A stretch of DNA of 64,000 nucleotides from Candidatus Obscuribacterales bacterium (lineage in GTDB: Bacteria > Cyanobacteriota > Vampirovibrionia > Obscuribacterales > Obscuribacteraceae). The notes beneath the pieces are model-generated. The model was not told where the DNA came from. It did not search any database and saw only the letters and a program-made list of their open reading frames with translations. The first letter of the stretch is position 1, and each line of letters begins with the position of its first letter. Position numbers and translations under genes: made by a program. Below, piece by piece: positions 40,733 to 53,504 of the stretch. Location: positions 1-64,000 of the forward strand of contig JAIEQI010000089.1 in the NCBI GenBank assembly GCA_019747875.1, written 5' to 3'.

Positions 40733-41992
40733 TCAATGGACCAGAACATTCATAAAGACTTGAACAATTCCGAGCCAGAAGCCAATGAAGGTACCAAGCC
40801 AGGTGAGCCATTTCAGCTCTGAATGACAGATTCGCTGCACGAGCTGTTCAAGTTGTTGTGGGGAAAACTGTTCGATTTTGTTGGCAATCATGCCATAAGT
40901 GCCGAGTTTCGGAATGGCTTGCTCCAGCAAGGATCCAAGCTCTCGTTTCAAGTAGTTGTACATAAAGCCGGAGATTTCCCGTTTTATGCGATCGAGCCAA
41001 TCCTTGGGTATCGATTTTGGATTGAATCGAATTATCGCCGCTTGCACTGTGCCAATAGCTTCACCTTGGATTCGTTCGACACCGTTAATCAGGTCATTGC
41101 GATGTTCCTTTAAGAAAGCTTCAATAAACGTAACGGCACTGGAGCGCAAGTTCGAAATACTCTGCAACGGCATGGAGCGCATGTCGAAACTCATTATTCT
41201 GTGTGCAATTTGGTCACGAATTTCGAACCTATTGATCAAATCAGTTATGACTTTGTTTGCCTTTTCAGGCTCCTTTTCCATAAACCGACGAGTTTCATTA
41301 CAAACGTTCTTTACGTTGATAAGACGCGCAAGAAGTTTGATCGGACCCGTCGCATGAGCTTGAATCGAATCATCCAACGCGCCAATGTTTTGGGGAGTCA
41401 GAAGATTGATTAATGCAGTCCGAATTTGAGCGGTGTTAACTATGTTTTCCATTATGCGATCTGCAAATTCTTGCGATTGCTCTTTAGAAATGCGGATGTT
41501 CATCACTACGTGATCGAACAACTTTTCCACTATGCTGGCAACGCGGCGATCAGACCCTTTTTCCACTGCATCAACAATCGAAACGACGTACTGCTGCAGC
41601 AGGGCTGGACTCAATTCCGAAATATCGCGAGCCAGTCGATGCAGCTTGTCGGTGTCTCTGAACTCCCTGAGAATTGCATCAACAAACTTATCGACCGCCA
41701 AATAAATATTTTGCTCGGTGACTAGCGTCTCCACCTGGCGCTTTACGTCTTCCGTCGTAAGGAGCGTGTCGGTGATTGTCCCGGCGACTGCTTGAGCGAG
41801 CTTATTGCGTCGTTTCGGGAAGATGCCCGGAGTGCAAGGTATCTGCCAGTTTGTAAAAGGCACAAACCAGGCTTCGTAGGGTCGGAAAAGCGCAGCAATT
41901 GCCATTGCAGTGGCAATGTAACCATGAAACGCGTAAAACACGGGTGGAAAAATGTACTTAACGACTATGGTTGTGACGGCTGCTATTTCCAC
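40733..41992 (-). CDS. DUF445-family membrane protein
   Basis: A 419-aa protein with hydrophobic segments at both ends (about 1-35 and 395-417) and a long helical middle. The N-terminal stretch ALFRPYEAWFVPFTNWQIPCTPGIFPKRRNKLAQAVAGTI is the hallmark of the DUF445 family. The middle probably forms a coiled-coil bundle anchored at both ends in the cytoplasmic membrane. Function is unknown in the family. The start is GTG 41992 with AAGG 8 nt upstream; GAAGG-TTT-CCTTC (42005 to 41993) can fold over this ribosome-binding site. Confidence 0.88.
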   Translation of the reverse strand: MEIAAVTTIVVKYIFPPVFYAFHGYIATAMAIAALFRPYEAWFVPFTNWQIPCTPGIFPKRRNKLAQAVAGTITDTLLTTEDVKRQVETLVTEQNIYLAVDKFVDAILREFRDTDKLHRLARDISELSPALLQQYVVSIVDAVEKGSDRRVASIVEKLFDHVVMNIRISKEQSQEFADRIMENIVNTAQIRTALINLLTPQNIGALDDSIQAHATGPIKLLARLINVKNVCNETRRFMEKEPEKANKVITDLINRFEIRDQIAHRIMSFDMRSMPLQSISNLRSSAVTFIEAFLKEHRNDLINGVERIQGEAIGTVQAAIIRFNPKSIPKDWLDRIKREISGFMYNYLKRELGSLLEQAIPKLGTYGMIANKIEQFSPQQLEQLVQRICHSELKWLTWLGTFIGFWLGIVQVFMNVLVH

Positions 41993-42229
41993 GAAGGAAA
42001 CCTTCCCAGCGAAACAGGCTGTTGTTCTTTGGTGTCTAATTCAATGATGGAACGAATCTTTCCGACTGTGTTTAAAAACAGATAACACAAATATATCAAA
42101 GTCAGTTAATCACAATCATGTCAATAAGATCGTAAACTATGCTGACATTTAGTCTAATGAGGCGTGCGGTCGCCCTATAAAGCTTTCTCACCCAGTTTTT
42201 TGCCGGGGAGAGCACCTGGAAAGGTAACT

Positions 42230-43249
42230 ATGAAAAGGATACACAGCCCTCAGGGTCTTAAATTCAATAGAATCAAGATTTCTTTGTTACTTTCGAGCCT
42301 TGTCTTGACAAGTGCATTGTCAACTTCAATGGTCGGACAAGCCCTTCCCTTTATGAAGGCTGCCGATCGCGACGATAATCCACTTGCTGCACCAGATGTA
42401 ATACCAAAAGTCAAACTGACAAAAGAGCAGCAAGCAAGCTATGACGCCGCGATCAAGAATGGTCAAACTTATTTGCAGCAGCAGAGCATGGACATGGCTA
42501 AGCTCTGTTTTCAGCAAGCTCTTCAACTAGACGGCAACAGCGTTCCAGCGCATATTGGCATGGGAGTTTGCCTCAGCAACGAGAAAGATCTAGGTCCGGC
42601 AGAGTTTGAACTCACAGAAGCATTGCGCGTTCAACCGAATAACACAGAAGCACGATTTCTGCTCGGTCAACTTATGATGAAAGAAAATCATTGGAACGAG
42701 GCAGGCGGCCAATTTTTGCAGATATTGAAGTTCGAGCCTCGCAATAACGCTGCTCGTGGAAATCTGGCGGTCTGCTTACAGCAACTGGGACAGATAGACA
42801 ATGCTATCGGACAGTACGATTATATTCTTAGGGAGAATCCTAAGTCTGCCGACGCAGCTTACAACCTTGGCGCGGCGTATGAATTAAAGAAAAACATTGA
42901 AACCGCCATTGTGTACTACAAGAAAGCAATTCAAATCGATCCTAAGTATTACAATGCCTATTGTTCGATCGCCAAGTGCCTTGTCGGCAAGAAGATGTAC
43001 ACCGACGGCTTGACACTGCTCAAGCACGCATCGGAAATGAACCCAAAGAACTACTACGGGTTCCTTGTGTATGGCTACATCTACGAACAGATGGGTCCTA
43101 AGTACAAGAAGTTGGCCATTGAGAGCTACACGAGGGCAGTAGCACTAAATCCAAATGATTGGGACGCCAAACGCTCACTTCAGCGCGTGCTGGAAAAGGG
43201 ACACGAAAAGGAACTGGCTGAATTGAAGAGACTGCAAATGCCTCAGTAG
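42230..43249 (+). CDS. Secreted TPR-repeat protein
   Basis: A 339-aa exported protein with a signal peptide (KISLLLSSLVLTSALSTSMVGQA). About six TPR motifs follow: YLQQQSMDMAKLCFQQALQLDG, LGPAEFELTEALRVQPNN, WNEAGGQFLQILKFEPRN, IDNAIGQYDYILRENPKS, IETAIVYYKKAIQIDPKY and a last pair up to residue 330. TPR arrays hold protein partners; no enzyme domain is present. The start is ATG 42230 with AAGG 5 nt upstream; a longer frame from 42164 is not supported. A similar gene follows, with hairpins between them. Confidence 0.88.
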   Translation: MKRIHSPQGLKFNRIKISLLLSSLVLTSALSTSMVGQALPFMKAADRDDNPLAAPDVIPKVKLTKEQQASYDAAIKNGQTYLQQQSMDMAKLCFQQALQLDGNSVPAHIGMGVCLSNEKDLGPAEFELTEALRVQPNNTEARFLLGQLMMKENHWNEAGGQFLQILKFEPRNNAARGNLAVCLQQLGQIDNAIGQYDYILRENPKSADAAYNLGAAYELKKNIETAIVYYKKAIQIDPKYYNAYCSIAKCLVGKKMYTDGLTLLKHASEMNPKNYYGFLVYGYIYEQMGPKYKKLAIESYTRAVALNPNDWDAKRSLQRVLEKGHEKELAELKRLQMPQ

Positions 43250-43258
43250 AATTCGGTG

Positions 43259-43322
43259 CCTGTGATACGAGGAACGGGCGCTAGGGCTCCTCAGGTCCGA
43301 GTGCAAGCAAGACGTGCACTTT
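43259..43322 (+). terminator. Two hairpins after the first TPR gene
   Basis: CCT...GAGGA pairs with TCCTC...AGG (43259-43295), and AGTGC pairs with GCACT (43300-43304/43316-43320), followed by TTTAAG. Together they may end the first TPR message, though the T run is short. Confidence 0.4.
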
Positions 43323-43496
43323 AAGCTATTAATCGAATAGTTCGTGATTTTGTCTGTAGAACAGGTAGATAATCTCGCCGGTAGAACTTATCTATTGATG
43401 ACATTTCTACATTTTCCTTCAGGCTTCGTCAGAGGCGGGACAAGATCTGCGATAAAGATCTACAATGGCATCGACCTTTCATTAAGAGGATGGGAT

Positions 43497-44318
43497 ATGA
43501 AGACCGGAAATTTGGCGCTTTTGGCAATCGTTTCGTCTTTGGCTCTTAGCGGGCCTGCACTTGCAGCCAGTGACCAAGACAAAGAAGACATTCAAAACAC
43601 GATTATTCGCTATCAAGCTGCCATCGGGATCAACCCAAAAAATCCCGACACACACCTCAAGTTAGGTGATGCGTACATGATGTCCGGCAACACCACAGCA
43701 GCGATTAAAGAATACACAACCACTATGGAATTGGCGCCAGGAGAAGGCGAAGCAGCTTTCAAACTGGGTCGGGCCTATATGCTCCAAAAGAACATAGACA
43801 AAGCACTAACGGCCTATGCCGAAGCCTCGAAGCGCGAACCGAATAATGCCGAGTATCACATTCGACTCGGTCAATTGCTGTGCCGCAAACAAAGAGATGA
43901 TGAAGCCATAGAGCATTTCCGTCAGGCAGTCAAAGCTCAAGCAAACAACGCTGTTGCTCACAGAGAACTAGGAGCAGCGCTAGGTTTGAAGGGCGATATG
44001 AATGCGCAAATTCAAGAAGAGCAAAAAGCGATCGAGATCAATCCCAAAGATGCTGATGCTCACTACTATTTGGGCTATGCTTATTTGAACCAAGAGAAAT
44101 TGACCGAAGCAGAAAAGGAGTTGCAGAAGGCTGTAGAGCTTGACCCTCGTTACGCTATGGCTTATCACATGCTGGCCGTAGTCAAAGCCGCACAAAACAA
44201 CTTCGATTCGGCTATCAAAGACGAAGAGCAGGCTATTGCATTAGAGCCAGCAAACCAAGGATTCAAGAATTCGCTTAAGAAGCTCCAATCTAATCGAGCT
44301 GGAAAAGGCGGCAAATAA
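43497..44318 (+). CDS. Secreted TPR-repeat protein
   Basis: A 273-aa exported protein. The signal peptide is MKTGNLALLAIVSSLALSGP-ALAA with a clear Ala-x-Ala site. At least six TPR units follow: AIGINPKNPDTHLKLGDAYM, TTAAIKEYTTTMELAPGEGE, IDKALTAYAEASKREPNNAE, DDEAIEHFRQAVKAQANN, NAQIQEEQKAIEINPKDAD and LTEAEKELQKAVELDPRY. The start is ATG 43497 with GAGGA 6 nt upstream; the longer frame from 43344 lacks a signal peptide and a ribosome-binding site. Probably a periplasmic scaffold like its neighbour. Confidence 0.88.
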   Translation: MKTGNLALLAIVSSLALSGPALAASDQDKEDIQNTIIRYQAAIGINPKNPDTHLKLGDAYMMSGNTTAAIKEYTTTMELAPGEGEAAFKLGRAYMLQKNIDKALTAYAEASKREPNNAEYHIRLGQLLCRKQRDDEAIEHFRQAVKAQANNAVAHRELGAALGLKGDMNAQIQEEQKAIEINPKDADAHYYLGYAYLNQEKLTEAEKELQKAVELDPRYAMAYHMLAVVKAAQNNFDSAIKDEEQAIALEPANQGFKNSLKKLQSNRAGKGGK

Positions 44319-44601
44319 CGATCTGGTTACAATTGATCTTTTCTAATATCACCGCTGCCATGAGCGATCACCTGAAGGCAGCCAAGATACTGACTAGATA
44401 TGCAAACGAAATGCTGCTGGCTATTTGACTAGCAGATTCTTAACAACCCAAGCCGTTACTTCTATTGCAAATGACTGCATAAGGCCATACGATTAGGCAG
44501 TGAAGGACTCAGGGAAGGTTTTGAGTTCGCGCTATGATGGCTGATCTTAGCCTCTGTGCACATTTTTTCAGCGGAATTTATTTTTGATGAGGTCTTAAAC
44601 C

Positions 44602-45726
44602 GTGGCGGATAAGAACGACAAGTCCAGAGAAATCAGCAAAGCCAACATAAAAGTAGTTGGTGTTGGCGGCGCCGGATCCAACGCGGTCAATCGAATGATC
44701 GCTGCCGGACTAAACGGAATCGAGTTCTGGGCATGCAACACAGACGCGCAGGCACTTGAGTTGTCCTCCGCAAAAAACAGAATTCAAATCGGAACGAAAC
44801 TGACCCGAGGTCTCGGAGCCGGCGGTAATCCGACAATCGGCGAAAAAGCTGCCGAAGAAAGTCGCGAAGAAATATCAGCAGCTCTTTCTGGCGCTGATAT
44901 GGTCTTTATCGCAGCAGGTATGGGCGGTGGCACCGGCACTGGTGCAGCACCAATCGTCGCTGAAATCGCAAAAGATATGGGTGCATTGACAGTCGGCGTC
45001 GTGACAAAGCCATTCCTCTTCGAAGGAAAGCGTCGCGGCAACCAAGCTGAAAGCGGTATCGAACAAGTTAAAGCTCGTGTCGATACGCTCATCACAATCC
45101 CAAACCAGCGCTTGCTGGAAGTTGTCGATCACAGAGCTTCAATGCAAGATGCATTCGTTGAAGCCGACAAAGTTTTGATGCAAGGTGTTCAAGCAATCTC
45201 CGACATCATCACCGTGCCCGGTTTGATCAACGTCGACTTTGCAGACGTCAAAGCGATTATGCAGACAGCAGGCTCCGCTTTGATGGGCGTCGGCCGCGCA
45301 ACTGGCGAAGGCAGAGCAATGGAAGCTGCACGCAATGCAATCAACAGCCCTCTGCTCGAAACAACCATCGACGGTGCTTCCGGAGTCATCTTCACCGTAA
45401 CAGGTGGACCAGACCTGACGCTGCATGAAGTTCAAGAAGCTGCAAACGTCGTCTACTCCAGCGTATCTGATGAAGCCAATATCATATTTGGTGCCATCAT
45501 CGACGAACGCGTCCACGGTGAAGTATTGATCACCGTCATCGCAACGGGGTTCGACATGATTGCTCAAGCTAACAACAAGCCACGCAATACACAAGCTGCA
45601 ACACCGAAGAAAGAAGCCGAAAAAGCCGAAGCTTCAACAACTGGTGCAAAGCAAGGCGAATTCAAGAAACTCGCTAGCGATATTCTGGACATTCCAGAAT
45701 TCCTCCGCGCACGCGGCGGTAAATAA
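44602..45726 (+). CDS. ftsZ: Cell-division protein FtsZ
   Basis: Tubulin-like GTPase that forms the division ring, 374 aa. Seen are the first nucleotide loop [16 protein letters not shown] (about 18-33), the tubulin signature [12 protein letters not shown] (about 112-123), the T7 loop [10 protein letters not shown] and the C-terminal peptide [15 protein letters not shown] that binds FtsA/ZipA-like anchors. A Gln/Ala/Lys linker of about 40 residues joins core and tail. The start is GTG 44602, with GAGGT about 8 nt upstream. Unlike in most bacteria, no ftsA, ftsQ or mur cluster is next to it; the upstream neighbours are TPR proteins. Two hairpins and a terminator follow. Confidence 0.98.
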   Translation: MADKNDKSREISKANIKVVGVGGAGSNAVNRMIAAGLNGIEFWACNTDAQALELSSAKNRIQIGTKLTRGLGAGGNPTIGEKAAEESREEISAALSGADMVFIAAGMGGGTGTGAAPIVAEIAKDMGALTVGVVTKPFLFEGKRRGNQAESGIEQVKARVDTLITIPNQRLLEVVDHRASMQDAFVEADKVLMQGVQAISDIITVPGLINVDFADVKAIMQTAGSALMGVGRATGEGRAMEAARNAINSPLLETTIDGASGVIFTVTGGPDLTLHEVQEAANVVYSSVSDEANIIFGAIIDERVHGEVLITVIATGFDMIAQANNKPRNTQAATPKKEAEKAEASTTGAKQGEFKKLASDILDIPEFLRARGGK

Positions 45727-45733
45727 GCTTTTT

Positions 45734-45808
45734 ACAGGACGCTCGCAAATCGAGCCCTGTGAATAAAGAATCGGCGTCCTCCTCCATTCGAGGGGGACGT
45801 TGTCTTTT
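45734..45808 (+). terminator. Hairpin plus intrinsic terminator after ftsZ
   Basis: ACAGG-ac-GCTCG pairs with CGAGC-CCTGT (45734-45760). A second stem, CGTCCTCC (45775-45782) with GGGGGACG (45792-45799), has one G-T pair and a 9-nt loop. It is followed by TTGTCTTTT, a standard terminator. Confidence 0.8.
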
Positions 45809-46307
45809 GGCAAAAGCCTCATCAGGTTTTTGGTCCACTGCTTCCAGACACATGCAATGGCCCCAGCATCCGAGGGCGAGCCTATTTAACGGAATGAGTC
45901 CTTGCTCAATCTTGCGTGTTTAGAATCCAAGAATCCAAATTGAGAACACCGCGCGAATCTTAGAAGAAGTAGGTTTCCTTTAGTCCCAAAAGGGAAGTCA
46001 TCTGTTTAGAAGAAGAGAGCAGGCAAAGATAGATTGACGGGCCCTTGTTTAGGTGAAAGATCTTTCCCATCAACAATAGACTACCTTCTTTTGGAACGCG
46101 CCGGAAAACGCTTGCTCTACACGCATTTCCTGTGAACAACTTATCCAGGCAGGGCGGTTGTCATGGTCCAAGATGTTTCACGTCAACCCTATAGGACCAA
46201 AAACCATTCCTTCTAGGGCGAGTGCATTTCTTTGATTGACAGGCGGCGACTCAGCGCAACAGGCTGAACACAGCACGACGCTTCTTACCTTAAACACTGA
46301 GGAGTCC
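45809..46307. other. Gap of about 500 bp with no gene seen
   Basis: Between the ftsZ terminator and the acetyltransferase stop codon, no frame with a good start is found on either strand. There is a GGTCC/GGACC pair (about 46167-46196) that could close a loop, and the direct repeat GAATCCAA at about 45922-45938. A non-coding RNA is possible but not shown. Confidence 0.4.
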
Positions 46308-46787
46308 TCAAGAACCGGATGAACAGGAAGCTGACTGCGCTGTCATCGTCCAGAATGTCCCATCAGCTTCTTGTGTGAATCCCAGTTTCTTGAGAATCAA
46401 TGGATCGATTCGCTTCAGATCTTCACCACGCTCTGAAACTCCGGCACGAACTTGTTTGTATTCCATGTTGCCAGCGAAAAAGAGCATCGTTTTCACAAGC
46501 GCACGTGCAGCTCCACGTTTTCTTGCTCCTGGAGTTACAGCAAGTCGCATTATCTCCAGTGTATTTTCATCCTTCTCATTGCGGCGAGCAGCCAGGACAC
46601 CAATTATTTGTCCGTCACGCTCGGCTACTATGCAGAGTCCGTCATACCAGAAGTAGTTATGCTCAACATTCTTGAGATCACTGTCTCGCCCCTCGATATC
46701 GGCAGTTGCACCATTCTCTTCCATAGCCTGGAAGATGATCGTCCGAATTATCGGTTCGTCTTGTTTGTTGGCGGCGCGTATCTGCAT
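46308..46787 (-). CDS. GNAT-family N-acetyltransferase
   Basis: A 159-aa acetyl-CoA-dependent transferase. The acetyl-CoA loop is LAVTPGARKRGAARALV (about 87-103), preceded by the beta strand CIVAERDGQIIGVLAARR and followed by KKLGFTQEADGTFWTM, in the usual order for the fold. The substrate cannot be told. ATG 46787 has no clear ribosome-binding site, and a 13-bp repeat array lies about 80 bp upstream. The last residues (SASCSSGS) are probably a short free tail. Confidence 0.82.
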   Translation of the reverse strand: MQIRAANKQDEPIIRTIIFQAMEENGATADIEGRDSDLKNVEHNYFWYDGLCIVAERDGQIIGVLAARRNEKDENTLEIMRLAVTPGARKRGAARALVKTMLFFAGNMEYKQVRAGVSERGEDLKRIDPLILKKLGFTQEADGTFWTMTAQSASCSSGS

Positions 46788-46864
46788 TGAGCGATTGAAA
46801 ATGAGTCTTTTGTAGGGGTATCGGCGTTAACTTTTTTGGAATAGGTTTTTTGGAGTAGTATTTT

Positions 46865-46903
46865 TTTTGGAAGGGGCTTTTGGAAGGGGCTTTTGGAAGG
46901 GGC
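46865..46903. repeat. Three perfect 13-bp tandem repeats
   Basis: TTTTGGAAGGGGC occurs three times without change at 46865-46877, 46878-46890 and 46891-46903, and a partial copy (TTTTCGAAAG) follows. The T-rich stretch before it holds looser copies of the same theme (GGTTTTTTGGAG, GTATTTTTTTTGG). It sits between the pyrophosphatase and acetyltransferase genes. It is not CRISPR-like (no spacers). Confidence 0.9.
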
Positions 46904-47016
46904 TTTTCGAAAGAAACTTTGTAGAAGGTATCTCGCTTGACGTCCCCATAATGAGAATCGCGCAACCTGACTTTATGCATTGCACTCAGCCAAGTTGCGC
47001 GATTACCTCATTGGAA

Positions 47017-49092
47017 TTATTTGACCAGATATGCCACCAGCAGAAGGGCAACGATGTTCAAGATCTTGATCATCGGATTGATAGCTGGACCGGCAGTGTC
47101 TTTGTAAGGATCGCCGACCGTGTCTCCAGTAACTGCAGCTTTGTGTGCTTCAGAACCTTTGCCACCATGGTGGCCTTCTTCGATGTACTTTTTGGCGTTA
47201 TCCCAAGCGCCACCGCCGGAGGTCATCGAGATTGCAACGAAGAGCCCAGTGATGATCGAGCCTACAAGCACGCCACCCAGAATCTTCGCCGCAGCAAATT
47301 CACCAGGAAGTGCGGCATTCAGCCAGAAAGCACCAAGAGCGGCGATGATTACCGGAGTAAGAACCGGAAGCAGGGCGGGAACAACCATCTTGCTGATGGC
47401 GGCCTTGGTTACGATATCCACGCAGGAACCGTAGTCAGGCTTGGCTGTTCCTTCCATAATCCCAGGGATAGCTTTGAACTGGCGACGAACTTCTTCCACA
47501 ACCATACCGCCGGCTGCTCCGACCGCTTCCATCGCCAGGGCCGCAAACAGGAAGGGAATTAGACCGCCGAGGAAAAGACCAGCAAGTACATAAGGATTGT
47601 CCAGCTGGAAGTTGAGATTCTTCGTATCCAGCCCAGCTTTTGTTGCATAGGCTGTCAATTCTTGGGTGTAAGAAGAGAAAAGCACAATTGCAGCTAGACC
47701 CGCCGAACCAATTGCGTATCCCTTGGTCACAGCTTTGGTGGTATTACCCACAGCATCAAGTGGATCTGTGACTGCGCGAACTTCTTTAGGAAGCTCAGAC
47801 ATTTCAGCGATACCACCGGCGTTGTCCGTAATCGGTCCATAAGAGTCGATGGCGACAATGATACCGGCCATACTCAACATCGACATAGCGGCTAGCGCTA
47901 CGCCAAAGATTCCGCAAAGTGAGAATGAAACAAGAATACCAATGATGATCACGATTACTGGCAGTGCTGTCGACTTCATTGATACAGCCAAACCAGCGAT
48001 GATGTTTGTAGCGTGTCCTGTTTCTGAAGCCTTGGCGATGTAGCGTACTGGACCATAGGCTGTCGAGGTGTAGTATTCCGTGATCCATACAATCGCCGCT
48101 GTCACTACCAGTCCAACCAGAGACGCCAACCACAAGTTCATTGTACTGTAGGGCAAACCACCCATCATTTGATCGGTGACCCAATAGAACGCTCCGGCAG
48201 CAAGAACGCCGGCGACAATCAAGCCCTTGTAGAGCGCACCCATAATGCCAGTGTCGTTCTTACCAAGACCGACACACATTGAGCCAATAATTGAAGCGAT
48301 GATCGAAACACCGCCAAGCATTAATGGATAGAGAAGAATGTTTCCATTGCCGCCAGTAATTTGCTCGGCAAAAACGATTTTGGCAAGCAGCATTGTTGCT
48401 ACCGCGGTAACTGCATAAGTCTCGAACAAGTCGGCAGCCATCCCGGCGCAATCGCCGACGTTGTCCCCGACGTTATCAGCTATAACGGCTGGATTTCTCG
48501 GATCGTCTTCTGGAATCCCTGCTTCAACTTTACCTACAAGGTCTGCACCAACGTCAGCAGCTTTTGTATATATACCGCCGCCAAGTCTGGCAAAAACTGA
48601 AATCAAACTTGCTCCGAAGCCCAGTCCAATTAAGGCGTCAACATTCTTAGTTAGTAAGTAGAACGCTGATACCCCCAACAATCCCAAACCGACTACAAGC
48701 AGACCGGTCACCGAGCCGCCCCGAAAAGCAACTCCCAGAGCTTTAGCTAAGCCATCTCTGGCCGCTTCTGCAGTTCTGACATTGGCGCGAACTGAAACAA
48801 ACATCCCGACGAATCCGGCTAGTGCACTGAATATGGCACCGACTGCAAATCCGAGTGCGCTATACATGCCGAGCGCCGCCCAAATGATGCCGAACAGGAC
48901 TACCCCTACAACGGCAACTGAAGTATATTGCCGCTTCATGTAGGCGTCAGCGCCTTCTTGGATCGCCGACGCGATCTGTTGCATACGCTCGTTGCCTGCA
49001 GGCAGTTTTAGAATCCAGCCACCTGCCAGTGCACCATACAAGATAGCTCCAGCCGCGCACCCAATTGGCGCATATTGGAAGACCATATCCAT
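47017..49092 (-). CDS. hppA: Membrane-bound proton-translocating pyrophosphatase, K+-independent type
   Basis: Ion-pumping inorganic pyrophosphatase of 691 aa with about 16 membrane helices. The catalytic loop [20 protein letters not shown] and [15 protein letters not shown] bind Mg-pyrophosphate, and a second DNAGG site lies later. The segment [17 protein letters not shown] has Lys at the position that separates K+-independent (Lys) from K+-dependent (Ala) members, so an H+ pump that needs no K+ is predicted. The start is ATG 49092, with AAGGAG 10 nt upstream; the longer frame from 49164 is not supported. It would save energy by turning pyrophosphate into a membrane potential. Confidence 0.96.
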   Translation of the reverse strand: MDMVFQYAPIGCAAGAILYGALAGGWILKLPAGNERMQQIASAIQEGADAYMKRQYTSVAVVGVVLFGIIWAALGMYSALGFAVGAIFSALAGFVGMFVSVRANVRTAEAARDGLAKALGVAFRGGSVTGLLVVGLGLLGVSAFYLLTKNVDALIGLGFGASLISVFARLGGGIYTKAADVGADLVGKVEAGIPEDDPRNPAVIADNVGDNVGDCAGMAADLFETYAVTAVATMLLAKIVFAEQITGGNGNILLYPLMLGGVSIIASIIGSMCVGLGKNDTGIMGALYKGLIVAGVLAAGAFYWVTDQMMGGLPYSTMNLWLASLVGLVVTAAIVWITEYYTSTAYGPVRYIAKASETGHATNIIAGLAVSMKSTALPVIVIIIGILVSFSLCGIFGVALAAMSMLSMAGIIVAIDSYGPITDNAGGIAEMSELPKEVRAVTDPLDAVGNTTKAVTKGYAIGSAGLAAIVLFSSYTQELTAYATKAGLDTKNLNFQLDNPYVLAGLFLGGLIPFLFAALAMEAVGAAGGMVVEEVRRQFKAIPGIMEGTAKPDYGSCVDIVTKAAISKMVVPALLPVLTPVIIAALGAFWLNAALPGEFAAAKILGGVLVGSIITGLFVAISMTSGGGAWDNAKKYIEEGHHGGKGSEAHKAAVTGDTVGDPYKDTAGPAINPMIKILNIVALLLVAYLVK

Positions 49093-49193
49093 TAGCAGCA
49101 AACTCCTTCCGAATTTTCCCCGAGACGCAGAGCGCCTTCCCTTCCAAATCGCACGTGATACCACATACGGTTTTATCCGACACTGATACGAGC

Positions 49194-49397
49194 ATGGAAA
49201 TGCAGCTCTCCAGGGAACACTCCTGGCGCGCTGTAAGTCAACTGAATCAGTACGTCAAACGTCTAGAAGAGTATCAGATCAGGGGAAAAGCTTCTGCCGA
49301 AGATTTTTTAACTACTTCTTCCTTGCAGAAATCTCTGCGAAAAACTGAATTCAAGTGCAGTTTTTCAGTGCCTGTACAGCTTTTGAGAACGTGTTAG
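49194..49397 (+). CDS. Possible 67-aa small protein (uncertain)
   Basis: An open frame between hppA and the amidase gene. The sequence from ATG 49194 is hydrophilic and plausibly helical ([20 protein letters not shown]) with ordinary codon use, but there is no good ribosome-binding site and no family. The space of 337 bp would otherwise be empty of genes. Confidence 0.25.
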   Translation: MEMQLSREHSWRAVSQLNQYVKRLEEYQIRGKASAEDFLTTSSLQKSLRKTEFKCSFSVPVQLLRTC

Positions 49398-49429
49398 AAT
49401 GGGGCACGCCGGAAGGTTAAGGTGGATTC

Positions 49430-52375
<2,946 letters not shown>

Positions 52376-52381
52376 GTTCAA

Positions 52382-53341
52382 TTGAACGACAATGCAAGCA
52401 ATGAACGAATAAAGAGGGTCGGACTTTTCGACTCTGGTGTCGGCGGACTCTCTATACTTCGTTTCTTGGAGAAGCAGGCCGCCGCGTTGGGAGTGCCAGT
52501 AAAGTTCGTGTACTTTGCAGACACAGCACGCTGTCCCTATGGGAACAGGAGTTCGGAAGAAATCCGTCGATTTGTAGAAGAGATTGTCTCTTTCCTGGAT
52601 TCGTCCTGCGTCGATCGAATAGTGATGGCATGCAATACCTCTGCGGCGGTCGCAGCCCATCGAGCAAGGGAAATATCATCGGTGCCGGTGCACGATTTGA
52701 TTTTTCCTACAGCCAAATTCGTAGCCAATAAATACAAACGCGTCGGTGTCGTCGCCACTAGCACTACCTGTCAAAAGCGTGCATTCTCCAGCGCGATAAC
52801 TCAAGTGAATCCAGATTGCCGGGTAATTGAGATTCCAGCACCAGACCTCGTTCCGCTGGTCGAGTCCGGCAAACTTGAAGGACCAGAAGTCGAAGCAACC
52901 ATCAAGAAGTACGTTGAACAATTGGAAACATTCAACGCTGATTCCTTGATTTTTGGATGTACGCATTTCCCCTTTTTGGAAGCAGCATTCAAGAAGCTTA
53001 TTCCTAATATCTCGTTTGTCGATCCGGCTGTTCATTTGAGCATGGAACTTCTCGGGTCTAACTCTAGCTCTGCTGAAACAAAAGCACCTTCCAATCTGAA
53101 CTTTAAGAAGAACGTTTATTTCACTACTGGGTCTGCAGATGCGTTTTCAACCGCTGCCGAACATTGCCTTGCTCTGACAGCGGGTACTTTATCTGAATCA
53201 ATCTGCGGGATGGCACTCGAACAAATCGAGTCCTTCCAACTCAAGCCCATTCCCGAGATCACAAAAACTGGTTCACACTCAGTACTCTTAGATTCGAGTG
53301 TGTCGACCCATATCCCAAGCGCCGCACCATCGAGCTTCTAG
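52382..53341 (+). CDS. murI: Glutamate racemase
   Basis: Makes D-glutamate for peptidoglycan, 319 aa. The catalytic cysteines are Cys84 (MACNTSAAV) and Cys193 (GCTHFPFLE). The N-terminal signature GLFDSGVGGLSIL and CPYGNRS complete the pattern. The C-terminal 80 residues go beyond the usual 265-aa length, with a Ser/Pro-rich end (SSVSTHIPSAAPSSF) that has no known role. The start is TTG 52382, directly after the amidase gene, so two peptidoglycan genes are translated in series. Confidence 0.95.
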   Translation: MNDNASNERIKRVGLFDSGVGGLSILRFLEKQAAALGVPVKFVYFADTARCPYGNRSSEEIRRFVEEIVSFLDSSCVDRIVMACNTSAAVAAHRAREISSVPVHDLIFPTAKFVANKYKRVGVVATSTTCQKRAFSSAITQVNPDCRVIEIPAPDLVPLVESGKLEGPEVEATIKKYVEQLETFNADSLIFGCTHFPFLEAAFKKLIPNISFVDPAVHLSMELLGSNSSSAETKAPSNLNFKKNVYFTTGSADAFSTAAEHCLALTAGTLSESICGMALEQIESFQLKPIPEITKTGSHSVLLDSSVSTHIPSAAPSSF

Positions 53342-53504
53342 GACGACTTGGAGTAAGACAATATAGTAGATGCGCGGTCCTCGAAATGATGATCGAAGGC
53401 TACTTGCAGCCACGTTTCTCCTCATCTAATATGGTTCGCATCGCCTGCACCACATATGGTGATATGCGCGAGATGCCGATTGTATATGCCGAGGGGTACT
53501 GCAA

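Noticed and set aside
46678-46980. 100-codon minus-strand frame across the 13-bp repeats
   Set aside because: It overlaps the acetyltransferase in another frame, and the repeat length is not a multiple of three.
46867-47562. 231-codon plus-strand frame opposite the pyrophosphatase gene
   Set aside because: Shadow of a strongly conserved gene; no homologue-like features or ribosome-binding site.
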